Of a stretch of DNA of 64,000 nucleotides, positions 35,122 to 42,419 are shown one piece after another. This DNA is from Empedobacter stercoris. Its GTDB lineage: Bacteria > Bacteroidota > Bacteroidia > Flavobacteriales > Weeksellaceae. Numbering within the stretch: the stretch's first letter is position 1; every line of letters starts with the position of its first letter. The notes beneath the pieces were generated by a model. That model was given only the letters and a program-made list of their open reading frames with translations. It did not search any database and was not told the DNA's origin. The position numbers and the translations under genes are program-made. The stretch spans positions 30,565 through 94,564 of the forward strand of contig NZ_JACXZC010000009.1 in the NCBI RefSeq assembly GCF_020281205.1. The letters are read 5' to 3'.

Positions 35122-36171
35122 TTATTGTTCTGAATTAAAATACACTTTGTAATAATACATTTTCTTTTCCTCATCAAATCCACGTTCCAAATATTCTTCC
35201 GCCGCATCTGGATTAGTTAAATCTAATTTGATGTTAATTTTTGTATCTAATTTAATATCACTTTTGATTTTCTTTGATTCTTTCATCAAAGTAGGAACAG
35301 AAACTTCAAAGGATTCTACAAACTCTACACGATTATTTTCACTGTAATCTTTTTTGTATTCTTTAAATTCATCAATAATTTCAAATGGTTTTAACACCTG
35401 ATCTTCAAAAATTTCGTTGGTTACAATTTCATTTGAATTCAATACATTTATAGAGTTTGAAATAAATTCTGCCTGCTGTTTTTTATCGGTTTTGTCTAAT
35501 AAGAAATCATTTGAAAAGTCAGTAATCAGCTCCATGTACTTTTTTGTATGGTAATTATTGTCTTTTATTAAATCAATTTCTAAGAAATTTTTCTTCCAAT
35601 ATTCAGACTCAACATTTTTATCATCAATAGAATATACACGAAATCCTTCGTCACGATAAGCATCAAGAATAAGACAAGCTTTATCTATTCCTTCAAGTTT
35701 ATAACCTTTCCATATATTATAATCTAATCCCTTTGATTCGTCAAAACGTAAGAATTTTTTCTTGTTTTCTAACTTATAAATTCCAATTCCTCGACATACT
35801 ATTCCATCAAACATCATATTTTCGAAAAGTGTAATGAAAACTTCACCACTCTTGATTTGTGGATGCAATGATTTTTCATATAAATGACTTAAAACTTCCT
35901 GCGAAAAATCTATAAAATCGGTCTCTTCGTCAAACATTTGCTTGCATTGATTATACAAAACATTAAATTCTAATTTTTCTGTATAATGAGTAAAATGATT
36001 AATTTCGAGTGTTTTTTTGAACGGACTTAATAAGAAAGGAACCAATTGTTCTTCCTTAGATTCGTCATACTCAAGTGTCTTATCAGCAAAAATATTTGCT
36101 TCTTCCCGAACTTTATGTCCTACTTTTTGTAAACTGATAAAGGCGATGTAAGCATTTTTAACGTCAATCAT
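35122..36171 (-). CDS. nucleoid-associated protein (NdpA/YejK-like)
   Basis: A 349-residue protein matching the 37-kDa nucleoid-associated family. Recognisable parts are the opening IDVKNAYIAFISLQKVGHK, the middle GEVFITLFENMMFDGIVCRGIGIYKLENKKKFLRF, and the charged C-terminal half ending in INIKLDLTNPDAAEEYLERGFDEEKKMYYYKVYF. The start is set at the ATG for MIDVKNAY; a longer frame adds 15 hydrophobic residues unlikely for a DNA-bound protein. Family members associate with the nucleoid, but their exact function is unsettled. The gene is monocistronic. Confidence 0.8.
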   Translation of the reverse strand: MIDVKNAYIAFISLQKVGHKVREEANIFADKTLEYDESKEEQLVPFLLSPFKKTLEINHFTHYTEKLEFNVLYNQCKQMFDEETDFIDFSQEVLSHLYEKSLHPQIKSGEVFITLFENMMFDGIVCRGIGIYKLENKKKFLRFDESKGLDYNIWKGYKLEGIDKACLILDAYRDEGFRVYSIDDKNVESEYWKKNFLEIDLIKDNNYHTKKYMELITDFSNDFLLDKTDKKQQAEFISNSINVLNSNEIVTNEIFEDQVLKPFEIIDEFKEYKKDYSENNRVEFVESFEVSVPTLMKESKKIKSDIKLDTKINIKLDLTNPDAAEEYLERGFDEEKKMYYYKVYFNSEQ

Positions 36172-36398
36172 TGTTTCTAATTTCTTAAAAACAAAAGTAA
36201 TGATTTCAAAAATCAATGCAAACCTTGAATGATTAAAAAAATATTAACAAAATTGTCAAACAAAATTGTAAAATTAATGTATTGATAATTAATCTATTAT
36301 ATTTTTTTTTGATGATAATAAATTGAAAGCGAACAGCAAACTATAATTATGGCATGAAAATAGTAATAGGATAGATGTCTTAATATTTAAAAGGTTAG

Positions 36399-37253
36399 AT
36401 GATGAGAAAAATTAGATTTACACTTTTGGGAGTAGCTTTTACAGCCATGTTAGCTGTGGGTGTAAATGCTCAAGATAGAGGAGGTGAGAGAGGAAATTCT
36501 TCAAGAGAAGTATCAAGAAGCCAAGGGAATAGCCGTTCTGAAATGGCTAAAAGTACAAATAGAGTTAGTCGTGTCGAAGGAAATAGAACAGATAGAATTG
36601 ATCGAGGAAATAGTAAAAGTGATTCTTGGAAAAATTCGAATATAAGTTCAAGTCGTGTCGAAAGTTCACGAATCAATAGAAATAATACTGCTGTAATAAG
36701 TAGTAGACCAAGTGCGAACCGAGATAGTAACAACCAAAGATATAACAGAGAAAATAACCAAGGGAATCGATCTGAGAGTTTGAAAAATAGAGATTTTCAT
36801 AAAGATCCTGTTCGTATTAGCTCAAGTTCAAATAATTATAGAGGAAAACGCCCTGTTTCAAATGTTAATGTAAGAAATTATCACAAATACAATTACAACA
36901 ATTATAATTTCTATGGTAACAATGGAATTTATTATCGTCCGTATAATAGTGGTTATGTAAGATATATGCCTTATGTAGGGTTCAGAATCAATGTTTTACC
37001 TGTAGGTTATGTAACAATTAATGTTGGTAATCGTAATCCGTTTTATTTCTACGAAGGAGTTTATTATAGACCAAATAGAAATTATTACGAAGTGGTTCAA
37101 GCTCCAATTGGTGCAATTGTTTATGCTTTACCAGCAGGTTATGAAAGAATAAATTATGATGGAGAGTATTTGTATGAGTTTGGAGATGTCTTATATCAAA
37201 AAATTTATTACAGAGGTTCAAGAGCTTATCAAGTAGTAGGTTATTTAGATTAG
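36399..37253 (+). CDS. secreted DUF6515-like protein with Arg/Ser/Asn-rich region
   Basis: A 284-residue exported protein. A signal peptide (MMRKIRFTLLGVAFTAMLAVGVNAQ) precedes about 120 residues of low-complexity Arg/Ser/Asn/Gly-rich sequence, likely disordered and strongly basic. The C-terminal 110 residues form a compact Tyr-rich domain (VGFRINVLPVGYVTINVGNRNPFYFYEGVYYRP, then ALPAGYERINYDGEYLYEFGDVLYQKIYY), which I recognise as DUF6515. The domain occurs in envelope proteins of Bacteroidota; its function is not known. A second ATG immediately follows the first and either may serve as the start. Confidence 0.75.
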   Translation: MMRKIRFTLLGVAFTAMLAVGVNAQDRGGERGNSSREVSRSQGNSRSEMAKSTNRVSRVEGNRTDRIDRGNSKSDSWKNSNISSSRVESSRINRNNTAVISSRPSANRDSNNQRYNRENNQGNRSESLKNRDFHKDPVRISSSSNNYRGKRPVSNVNVRNYHKYNYNNYNFYGNNGIYYRPYNSGYVRYMPYVGFRINVLPVGYVTINVGNRNPFYFYEGVYYRPNRNYYEVVQAPIGAIVYALPAGYERINYDGEYLYEFGDVLYQKIYYRGSRAYQVVGYLD

Positions 37254-37275
37254 TATAAGTTTTAGTAGTTAATGA

Positions 37276-37309
37276 AAAAAGTCCAAACAGCTTGCTGTAT
37301 GGACTTTTT
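37276..37309. terminator. bidirectional hairpin between DUF6515 gene and tRNA gene
   Basis: A 10-bp outer stem, AAAAAGTCCA with TGGACTTTTT, plus an inner ACAGC/GCTGT helix. A and T tails lie on opposite ends, so it can stop both the plus-strand gene and the minus-strand tRNA transcript. Confidence 0.88.
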
Positions 37310-37313
37310 GATG

Positions 37314-37387
37314 TAGCGAAGAGCAGAATTGAACTGCCGACCTCAGGGTTATGAATCCTGCGCTCTAACCATCTGAGCTACCTCGCC
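37314..37387 (-). tRNA. tRNA with CAT anticodon (elongator tRNA-Met most likely)
   Basis: The minus strand folds as a 74-nt tRNA. The acceptor stem is GGCGAGG with CTTCGCT (two G-U pairs), the D arm GCTC/GAGC, the anticodon loop TTCATAA on a CAGGA/CCCTG stem with one A-C mismatch, and the T arm has loop TTCAATT. The discriminator base is A and no CCA is encoded. CAT can mean initiator Met, elongator Met or Ile (lysidine-modified). The first pair G1-U72 and the overall sequence fit elongator Met best. tRNA-Ile(CAT) would be a substrate of TilS, whose gene is elsewhere in the window. Confidence 0.92.
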
Positions 37388-37501
37388 TAATTTTAATTTT
37401 TGCAAATATAATTTTTTTTTGAATTTATAACAAAACTTATTTTATTTTTCTTTGGTAGATACAATTCATTTTATATCTTGCGACTTCAATTAAATAGAAT
37501 T

Positions 37502-37885
37502 ATGCCAAAAAAGAAATATCAAGTAGAATTTTCAATTAAGTCTTCACCGTCTTTGTTATATAACTATATTTCAAACCCTTCTGGTTTGTCTGAGTGGTTT
37601 GCAGATAACGTAAATTCTCGTGGAGAAAAATATACTTTTATTTGGGACGGACACGAAGAATCTGCTTTTTTGATGAAATCTAAGCAAGATAGTTATGTAC
37701 GTTTTCAATGGGAACATGATGAAGACACAAAGTATTTCTTCGAATTAACAATTGTAGAAGACGATTTAACAAATGATGTATCATTAGTAATCACAGATTT
37801 TGCTGATGAAGATGAGGTTGAAGAATCAAAACAATTGTGGGAAAGTCAAATTGAAGACCTTAAAAAAATCTTAGGATCTGTTTAA
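37502..37885 (+). CDS. START-like (SRPBCC/AHSA1-type) domain protein
   Basis: A 127-residue soluble protein of the START/AHSA1-like fold. It has the typical N-terminal strand QVEFSIKSSPSLLYNYISNPSGLSEWFADNV, then YTFIWDGHEESAFLMKS and a C-terminal amphipathic helix ESKQLWESQIEDLKKIL. Such domains bind hydrophobic ligands or act as Hsp90 co-chaperones; no specific role can be assigned. The ATG at 37502 is chosen; an upstream TTG in frame adds eight residues. The aminotransferase-like gene starts 11 bp later, so the two are probably one operon. Confidence 0.78.
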   Translation: MPKKKYQVEFSIKSSPSLLYNYISNPSGLSEWFADNVNSRGEKYTFIWDGHEESAFLMKSKQDSYVRFQWEHDEDTKYFFELTIVEDDLTNDVSLVITDFADEDEVEESKQLWESQIEDLKKILGSV

Positions 37886-37896
37886 AATCTATTATT

Positions 37897-38706
37897 TTGA
37901 AAATTAACTTAGGTGGCCTTATCATCGAACAAGCAAATGCAGAAATTAGTATTCAGAACAGAGCTTTTCGAAATGGTGATGCTGTAAAAGAAATTTTACG
38001 ATTTGTAAATGGTGAAATTATAGATTGGGAAGATCATTATTTTAATTTAATGGCCTCTATGCGTATTTATCGCATGAATATTCCATTAGATTTTACACCA
38101 GAATTTTTTCAAGAACAAATCAATTTAATAGCCGAAGCTAATCAAACTAAATCAGGTAAGGTCGAGTTTTTTGTCTTCCGAAATAATGAAGAAGATTATT
38201 TAAAAGCTTCAATTAATTATCTGATTTCTATTGAAAATAGTGAACAAGATTGGGAGTTTTTGCAAAGTGAAAACGAAATCGATGTTTATAAAGACTATGC
38301 TATCAACACAGCTTTTTATTCACTTGTTAACACGTATCGCCCAGAAGAAAATATTGCAGAAATCTACCGTTTAGAGAATGACTATGCAGATATTATTCTG
38401 TTGAATGCCAATAAAAAAATGGCACGTTCTTTACGAGGTGCTATTTTTGTCGTAAATGGAGAAACGATTCGTACACCTAAAAAGGAAGAAGGAGTAATAT
38501 CAAGTGTTTTGCGAAATAATTTTATTACGAAGATCAATAAATCGGAAGAATTTAAAGTGGAGGAATCAGAAATTTTTCCATTCGAAATTCAGAAAGCAGA
38601 AGAGGTATTTATTTTGATAGATGGTATTGGGGTATTACCAATTACCAAAAATCGAAAAAAAGAATATAATACGGATAAGACAAAGTTGATTTTTAGTTAT
38701 TTGTAA
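37897..38706 (+). CDS. class IV aminotransferase-fold protein lacking catalytic lysine
   Basis: A 269-residue member of the branched-chain aminotransferase/aminodeoxychorismate lyase fold. The N-terminal part is well kept (SIQNRAFRNGDAVKEILRFVNGEIIDWEDHYFNLMASMRIYRM). Normal members have an LKTxNK-type motif with the PLP lysine and, about 40 residues on, a conserved Glu before NxF. Here these read LVNTYRP (Asn145 in place of Lys) and MARSLRGAIF (Glu and Asn lost). It is therefore probably not a PLP enzyme but a ligand-binding relative. The start is a TTG directly after the START-like gene; no better start exists before the conserved domain. Confidence 0.75.
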   Translation: MKINLGGLIIEQANAEISIQNRAFRNGDAVKEILRFVNGEIIDWEDHYFNLMASMRIYRMNIPLDFTPEFFQEQINLIAEANQTKSGKVEFFVFRNNEEDYLKASINYLISIENSEQDWEFLQSENEIDVYKDYAINTAFYSLVNTYRPEENIAEIYRLENDYADIILLNANKKMARSLRGAIFVVNGETIRTPKKEEGVISSVLRNNFITKINKSEEFKVEESEIFPFEIQKAEEVFILIDGIGVLPITKNRKKEYNTDKTKLIFSYL

Positions 38707-38718
38707 TTTAGAAATCAA

Positions 38719-39270
38719 TTAATTCATAGAAGGATCTGCGGGGGTGTTTAACCAAATCAAGTTTTCACCTCCAAGTTTCTTCATCAAATTTTTCCACAAA
38801 TCAGCATCCCATTCTTCGAAAATATCAAAATCTAAATCTCTTACCGTCCATGAATTATTTTTTAATTCGTCAGCAATTTGTTTAGGAGCCCAACCACAAT
38901 AACCCATAAAAAACTTAATTTCATTCTCTTTTATCAACTTTTGATTTACCGCTTCTCGCACATCATCATAATTTCCAGACCAATATAAATTATGAATTAT
39001 TTTTTCACTATTTCGTATTAAATCAGGGCGTTTGTGTAGATAATAAATATTTTCCTTATCAACTGGTCCACCTTCAAAAACAATAGAAGTGGATTCTATC
39101 TCAGAAACAAAAATACTAATAGGTATGTGTGAAGAATGATTAAGTACAAAACCAATATTTCCAGATTCTAAGTGTTCGGTAATTAAAATAACACTTCGTT
39201 GAAAAATATCATTATTTAATGTTGGTTTAGCGACTAAAATACTTCCTTTTTTTATACTTTTGATAGACAT
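38719..39270 (-). CDS. YqgE/AlgH family protein
   Basis: A 183-residue protein of the YqgE/AlgH family: GSILVAKPTLNNDIFQRSVILITEH at the N-terminus, GNIGFVLNH, FEGGPVDKENIYYLHKRPDLI, and MGYCGWAPKQIADELKNNSW near residue 125. The family is widespread and compact-folded; a regulatory role has been proposed in some bacteria but the molecular function is not established. It is convergent with the aminotransferase-like gene (12 bp apart) and divergent from pdxH. Confidence 0.9.
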   Translation of the reverse strand: MSIKSIKKGSILVAKPTLNNDIFQRSVILITEHLESGNIGFVLNHSSHIPISIFVSEIESTSIVFEGGPVDKENIYYLHKRPDLIRNSEKIIHNLYWSGNYDDVREAVNQKLIKENEIKFFMGYCGWAPKQIADELKNNSWTVRDLDFDIFEEWDADLWKNLMKKLGGENLIWLNTPADPSMN

Positions 39271-39342
39271 TTTGTTTCGGTTTTATAGTGTAAAATCTTA
39301 ACGAAATAATGATTTGTAAATAAAAATATAAAATAAACATTA

Positions 39343-39990
39343 ATGAAACAAGATTTAAGTTATAAAAGAAAAGTCTACGAAAAACAAGCCATGAATTTTG
39401 ATTCGTTAAGAGAAAATCCTATCGAACAATTTCGTGATTGGTTCTTACAAGCTGAGGATTCTGATGGCGTAGATGAAGCAAACGCAATGTCTGTTGCAAC
39501 GATTGGCGACGATGGTTTTCCGAGAACACGTGTCGTATTATTGAAAAGATATACAGATGAAGGATTTATTTTTTATACCAATTACAATAGTCAAAAAGGT
39601 AAAGCTTTGTTAGAAAATCCGAAAGTATGTTTATCATTTTTTTGGCCATTTTTAGAAAGACAAATTATTATAAAAGGTGTAGCTGAAAAGACGTCGGATA
39701 ATAATTCGGACGGATATTTCGAAACACGACCTCGTAGTAGTCAGTTAGGAGCATGGATTTCTGCTCAAAGTTCTGTAATAGATGAGAACCAAGATTTGGC
39801 TGCGGAAGAATTAGAGTTAGAAAAAAAATACGAAGGAAAAGAAATTCCTCGTCCAGAGCATTGGGGTGGATTTTTAATTCGACCAACAGAAATTGAGTTT
39901 TGGCAAGGACGTCCAAGTCGTTTACATGACAGAGTTCGTTATGTATTACAAGAAGATTTTGATTGGAAAAAAGAGCGTTTAGCTCCTTAA
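39343..39990 (+). CDS. pdxH: pyridoxamine 5'-phosphate oxidase
   Basis: A 215-residue FMN enzyme that oxidises pyridoxine or pyridoxamine 5'-phosphate to pyridoxal 5'-phosphate with oxygen. Typical segments are AMSVATIGDDGFPRTRVVLLKRYTDEGFIFYTNYNSQKGKAL (FMN site), FWPFLERQIIIKGVAEK, RPRSSQLGAWISAQSS (substrate phosphate site) and the C-terminal EFWQGRPSRLHDRVRY. Length is normal. It ends at a very strong bidirectional hairpin. Confidence 0.95.
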   Translation: MKQDLSYKRKVYEKQAMNFDSLRENPIEQFRDWFLQAEDSDGVDEANAMSVATIGDDGFPRTRVVLLKRYTDEGFIFYTNYNSQKGKALLENPKVCLSFFWPFLERQIIIKGVAEKTSDNNSDGYFETRPRSSQLGAWISAQSSVIDENQDLAAEELELEKKYEGKEIPRPEHWGGFLIRPTEIEFWQGRPSRLHDRVRYVLQEDFDWKKERLAP

Positions 39991-39994
39991 AAAA

Positions 39995-40029
39995 ATAATA
40001 AAAGCCTCTAATTTAGAGGCTTTTATTAT
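39995..40029. terminator. bidirectional terminator after pdxH
   Basis: A 16-bp stem built around AAAAGCCTCTA and TAGAGGCTTTT with a three-base loop, between convergent pdxH and the DnaJ-KTSC gene. Confidence 0.9.
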
Positions 40030-40043
40030 AGTATTGATTAAGT

Positions 40044-40490
40044 TTAATTTTTCATTGCTTCACCCGCTTTACGATGTGTAAATTTACCGTAAATGTGTCT
40101 TCTTGCAAAACGACTTGGTGAATCAGAATTTACCATTTTGATGTAGGTATTTTTAGGAACACCGAAATATTCGTAATGATTACCGTCTAAATGTTCAACT
40201 TTCAAAATTTGTTCGTCCATGTAAAAATCATGAATGTTAGATTTTGTCGTAGTTGTCGTATATTCTTCTTTATTTTTTTCGTGTGTTTCAGGATTAACGC
40301 TTACCAAAAAATGATACGCTTCAATCACGACTTTACTTTTTTCTTCAGCTTCTAATTTACCTGCTTCATCGTTCACAAATTTATCAGGATGCGCATCTTT
40401 CATCGTATTTCTGTAAATTGTTTTCAACTCTTTTAAAGTGACATTTTTATCAACTCCAAGTAATTTTCTGTGCTCTACAACGCTTTTCAT
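40044..40490 (-). CDS. DnaJ domain-KTSC domain fusion protein
   Basis: A 148-residue two-domain protein. Residues about 7-67 form a J domain (HRKLLGVDKNVTLKELKTIYRNTMKDAHPDKF) with the essential HPD tripeptide that stimulates DnaK. Residues about 90-145 form a KTSC-type domain (YFGVPKNTYIKMVNSDSPSRFARRHIYGKF), named for a conserved pattern of lysine, threonine, serine and cysteine and often found beside nucleic-acid enzymes. Neither the glycine-rich nor the zinc-finger part of full DnaJ is present. It may recruit DnaK to a specific target. The gene stands alone between two terminators or divergent starts. Confidence 0.8.
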   Translation of the reverse strand: MKSVVEHRKLLGVDKNVTLKELKTIYRNTMKDAHPDKFVNDEAGKLEAEEKSKVVIEAYHFLVSVNPETHEKNKEEYTTTTTKSNIHDFYMDEQILKVEHLDGNHYEYFGVPKNTYIKMVNSDSPSRFARRHIYGKFTHRKAGEAMKN

Positions 40491-40642
40491 AATTTTTTAA
40501 CCCTTTTTTCGGTTTGTAAAAGTACGGAATATTAATCACGAAATACTTTTAATAGGAATAAGTTTGGTTAAGATGATGATAAATGATTTTTTTTGTAAAA
40601 GAAAGTTGTAATTTTAGTGAAGCTAACACCAAACAAATAGAG

Positions 40643-41206
40643 ATGAAGTTGAAAGATGTTCCAGCATTGAAAATTGCAATTTTAGATTTACCTACAAAAG
40701 AAAAAGACAAGCTTCTTTTGCGTCTTATAAATAAAGATGAAACGTTGGTAGAGCATTTACATTTTCAATTGTTAGAGGATGAAAGTGACTTGCAAGATCG
40801 AGTAAAAATAATTTACGAAAAGATTGATTTACAGTTCAAAAAGTCTAATCACTTAATTAATCAGATTAATATTATTCGAAGTCATAGACAATTATTGTTA
40901 ACACTCAAAACACTGAGTGGAATTGTGAATTATCATGTTCAAATTACAAAAGACAAAGTGTCCGAATTTGAATTAAGAAAATATATTTTGCAAGAATCAT
41001 TTACACGATATTCATATCTGTTTAATAAATATACAACAGGTGAAAATGCAGAAAAATTATTTAAATACCAAGCTGGAAGACTCAAATTAATTCAGTCTAT
41101 TTTTGATAAATTTCACGAAGATTTAAAATATGATTACGAAAATGAAATTCAACAATTGAATGATTTCCTAAAAGAAACACCTTTAAAAAATAGTAGGATT
41201 GAATAA
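40643..41206 (+). CDS. hypothetical cytosolic protein, helical
   Basis: A 187-residue protein of unknown function, predicted almost entirely helical (DRVKIIYEKIDLQFKKSNHLINQINIIRSHRQLL, then LRKYILQESFTRYSYLFNKY) with no signal peptide or membrane segment. The ATG at 40643 opens a plausible protein (MKLKDVPALKIAILDLP). An earlier in-frame ATG at 40583 would add 20 residues, but that stretch contains promoter-like sequence (TTTG near 40592, TAATTTTAG near 40612), which favours the later start. A stem-loop follows the stop codon. I do not recognise the family. Confidence 0.65.
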   Translation: MKLKDVPALKIAILDLPTKEKDKLLLRLINKDETLVEHLHFQLLEDESDLQDRVKIIYEKIDLQFKKSNHLINQINIIRSHRQLLLTLKTLSGIVNYHVQITKDKVSEFELRKYILQESFTRYSYLFNKYTTGENAEKLFKYQAGRLKLIQSIFDKFHEDLKYDYENEIQQLNDFLKETPLKNSRIE

Positions 41207-41238
41207 AAAAGAGAAAACTTTAATTGCTTTCTCTTTTT
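41205..41238. terminator. bidirectional terminator before metF
   Basis: Arms AAAAAGAGAAA and TTTCTCTTTTT form an 11-bp AT-rich stem with an 11-base loop, between convergent genes. Confidence 0.65.
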
Positions 41239-41248
41239 ATTTATGGTA

Positions 41249-42205
41249 TTAAAAAATCGCTTCAGCAACCTTTTTTGTATTAATCGAGTTACTCATCGTA
41301 TAAAAATGCAATCCAGGAACACCAAATTCCATTAACTCTTTACATTGCTGAACGCACCACTCCAAGCCAATTTCTTTAATCGCTTCTTTATCTTTTGCTT
41401 TCAACACTTCCATCGACAAGGATTCGGGTAAATCGATGTAGAAATTTTGTGGAATTTTAGTCAATTGATTAAAAGTTGTTAACGGTTTTATTCCAGGAAT
41501 AATCGGAACATTAATGTCCATTTCTCGACACTTTTGGACAAAATCAAAGTATTTCTGATTGTCAAAAAACATTTGTGTCACAATGTAATCAGCTCCCAAT
41601 TCAACTTTCTTTTTCAAATAATGCAAATCTATTGCAAGGTTTGGCGATTCGAAATGTTTTTCAGGATAACCAGCTACACCCAAACAAAAATCCATCGGAT
41701 GCGATTCTTGCAAATCATCATCCAAATAATTTCCAGTATTCAAAGCAGTAATTTGTTCAATTAATTCTGAAGCATACGCATGTCCACCAACTTCTGGCAC
41801 AAATGATTTTTCAGATTTAATCGGATCTCCTCGTAAAACCAATACATTATCAATGCCCAAGAAATTCAAATCAATCAAAGCATCTTCTGTATCTTCTTTT
41901 GTGAAACCACCACAAATCAAATGCGGAATTGCGTCAACTTTATAGTGATTTTGGATAGCAGCACAAATCGCTACTGTACCAGGTCGTTTTCGCACTTGAT
42001 ACCGCTTCAACAAACCCTTCTCTTTTTGTTTGTAAATATACTCTTGTCGATGATAAGTCACATCGATAAAAGCAGGATTCAATTCCACTAAAGGATCCAA
42101 AGTTTTAAACGTTGCATTTACATCTTGACCTTTCAAAGGAGGTAAAATTTCAACAGAAAACAACGGTTTTCCATTCGCACGTTCTATATGTTCAGTAACT
42201 TTCAT
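41249..42205 (-). CDS. metF: 5,10-methylenetetrahydrofolate reductase
   Basis: A 318-residue FAD-dependent reductase that makes 5-methyltetrahydrofolate, the methyl donor used by methionine synthase. Visible are FSVEILPPLKGQDVNATF, FIDVTYHRQ, the CGGFTKEDTEDALIDLNFLGIDNVLVLRGDP segment, LGADYIVTQMFFDNQKYFDFV and VPIIPGIKPLT. It lies downstream of both metH genes on the same strand, separated by 214 bp that hold an interspersed repeat. It may thus belong to the same SAM-controlled transcript. Confidence 0.95.
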   Translation of the reverse strand: MKVTEHIERANGKPLFSVEILPPLKGQDVNATFKTLDPLVELNPAFIDVTYHRQEYIYKQKEKGLLKRYQVRKRPGTVAICAAIQNHYKVDAIPHLICGGFTKEDTEDALIDLNFLGIDNVLVLRGDPIKSEKSFVPEVGGHAYASELIEQITALNTGNYLDDDLQESHPMDFCLGVAGYPEKHFESPNLAIDLHYLKKKVELGADYIVTQMFFDNQKYFDFVQKCREMDINVPIIPGIKPLTTFNQLTKIPQNFYIDLPESLSMEVLKAKDKEAIKEIGLEWCVQQCKELMEFGVPGLHFYTMSNSINTKKVAEAIF

Positions 42206-42266
42206 TCTTTATTTTATCGTTTAACGAAGTTCGAAGCTCGAATTCCGATTGTATATTTTCTTTTTT

Positions 42267-42346
42267 TAGGGCGTTCCCTTCGGGCGGGCTTTTCGTTACA
42301 ATCTTTGCTGGTCAGCAAAGGATTTTCACTACAATCCCTAACGCAT
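42267..42346. repeat. candidate interspersed intergenic repeat element
   Basis: A GC-richer island in AT-rich surroundings between metF and metH. It begins AGGGCGTTCCCTTCGGGCGG, contains a perfect CTTTGCTG/CAGCAAAG hairpin (42303-42320) and closes with ATCCCTAACGC, so GCGTT and AACGC are terminal inverted bases. I recall the same kind of sequence as a high-copy intergenic repeat in Flavobacterium and Chryseobacterium genomes. Just beyond it (42386-42400) lies TCATGCTGAGCTTGTC, which also resembles a known dispersed repeat, and AGTTCGAA sequences occur on both sides. Only one copy is in this window, so repetition cannot be confirmed here. Confidence 0.6.
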
Positions 42347-42419
42347 TTTTTTTGAAGTCAGAAGTTCGAAACTCGTGATTTGTTGTCATGCTGAGCTTGT
42401 CTAAGAATCTGACTAATTT

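Noticed and set aside
36470..36733. Minus-strand open frame over the Arg/Ser-rich part of the DUF6515 gene
   Set aside because: Its Leu/Phe-rich composition is the reverse complement of the low-complexity Arg/Ser codons.
37314..37387. Initiator tRNA-fMet
   Set aside because: The first acceptor pair is G-U rather than the unpaired C-A type of initiators, and three consecutive G-C pairs in the anticodon stem are lacking.
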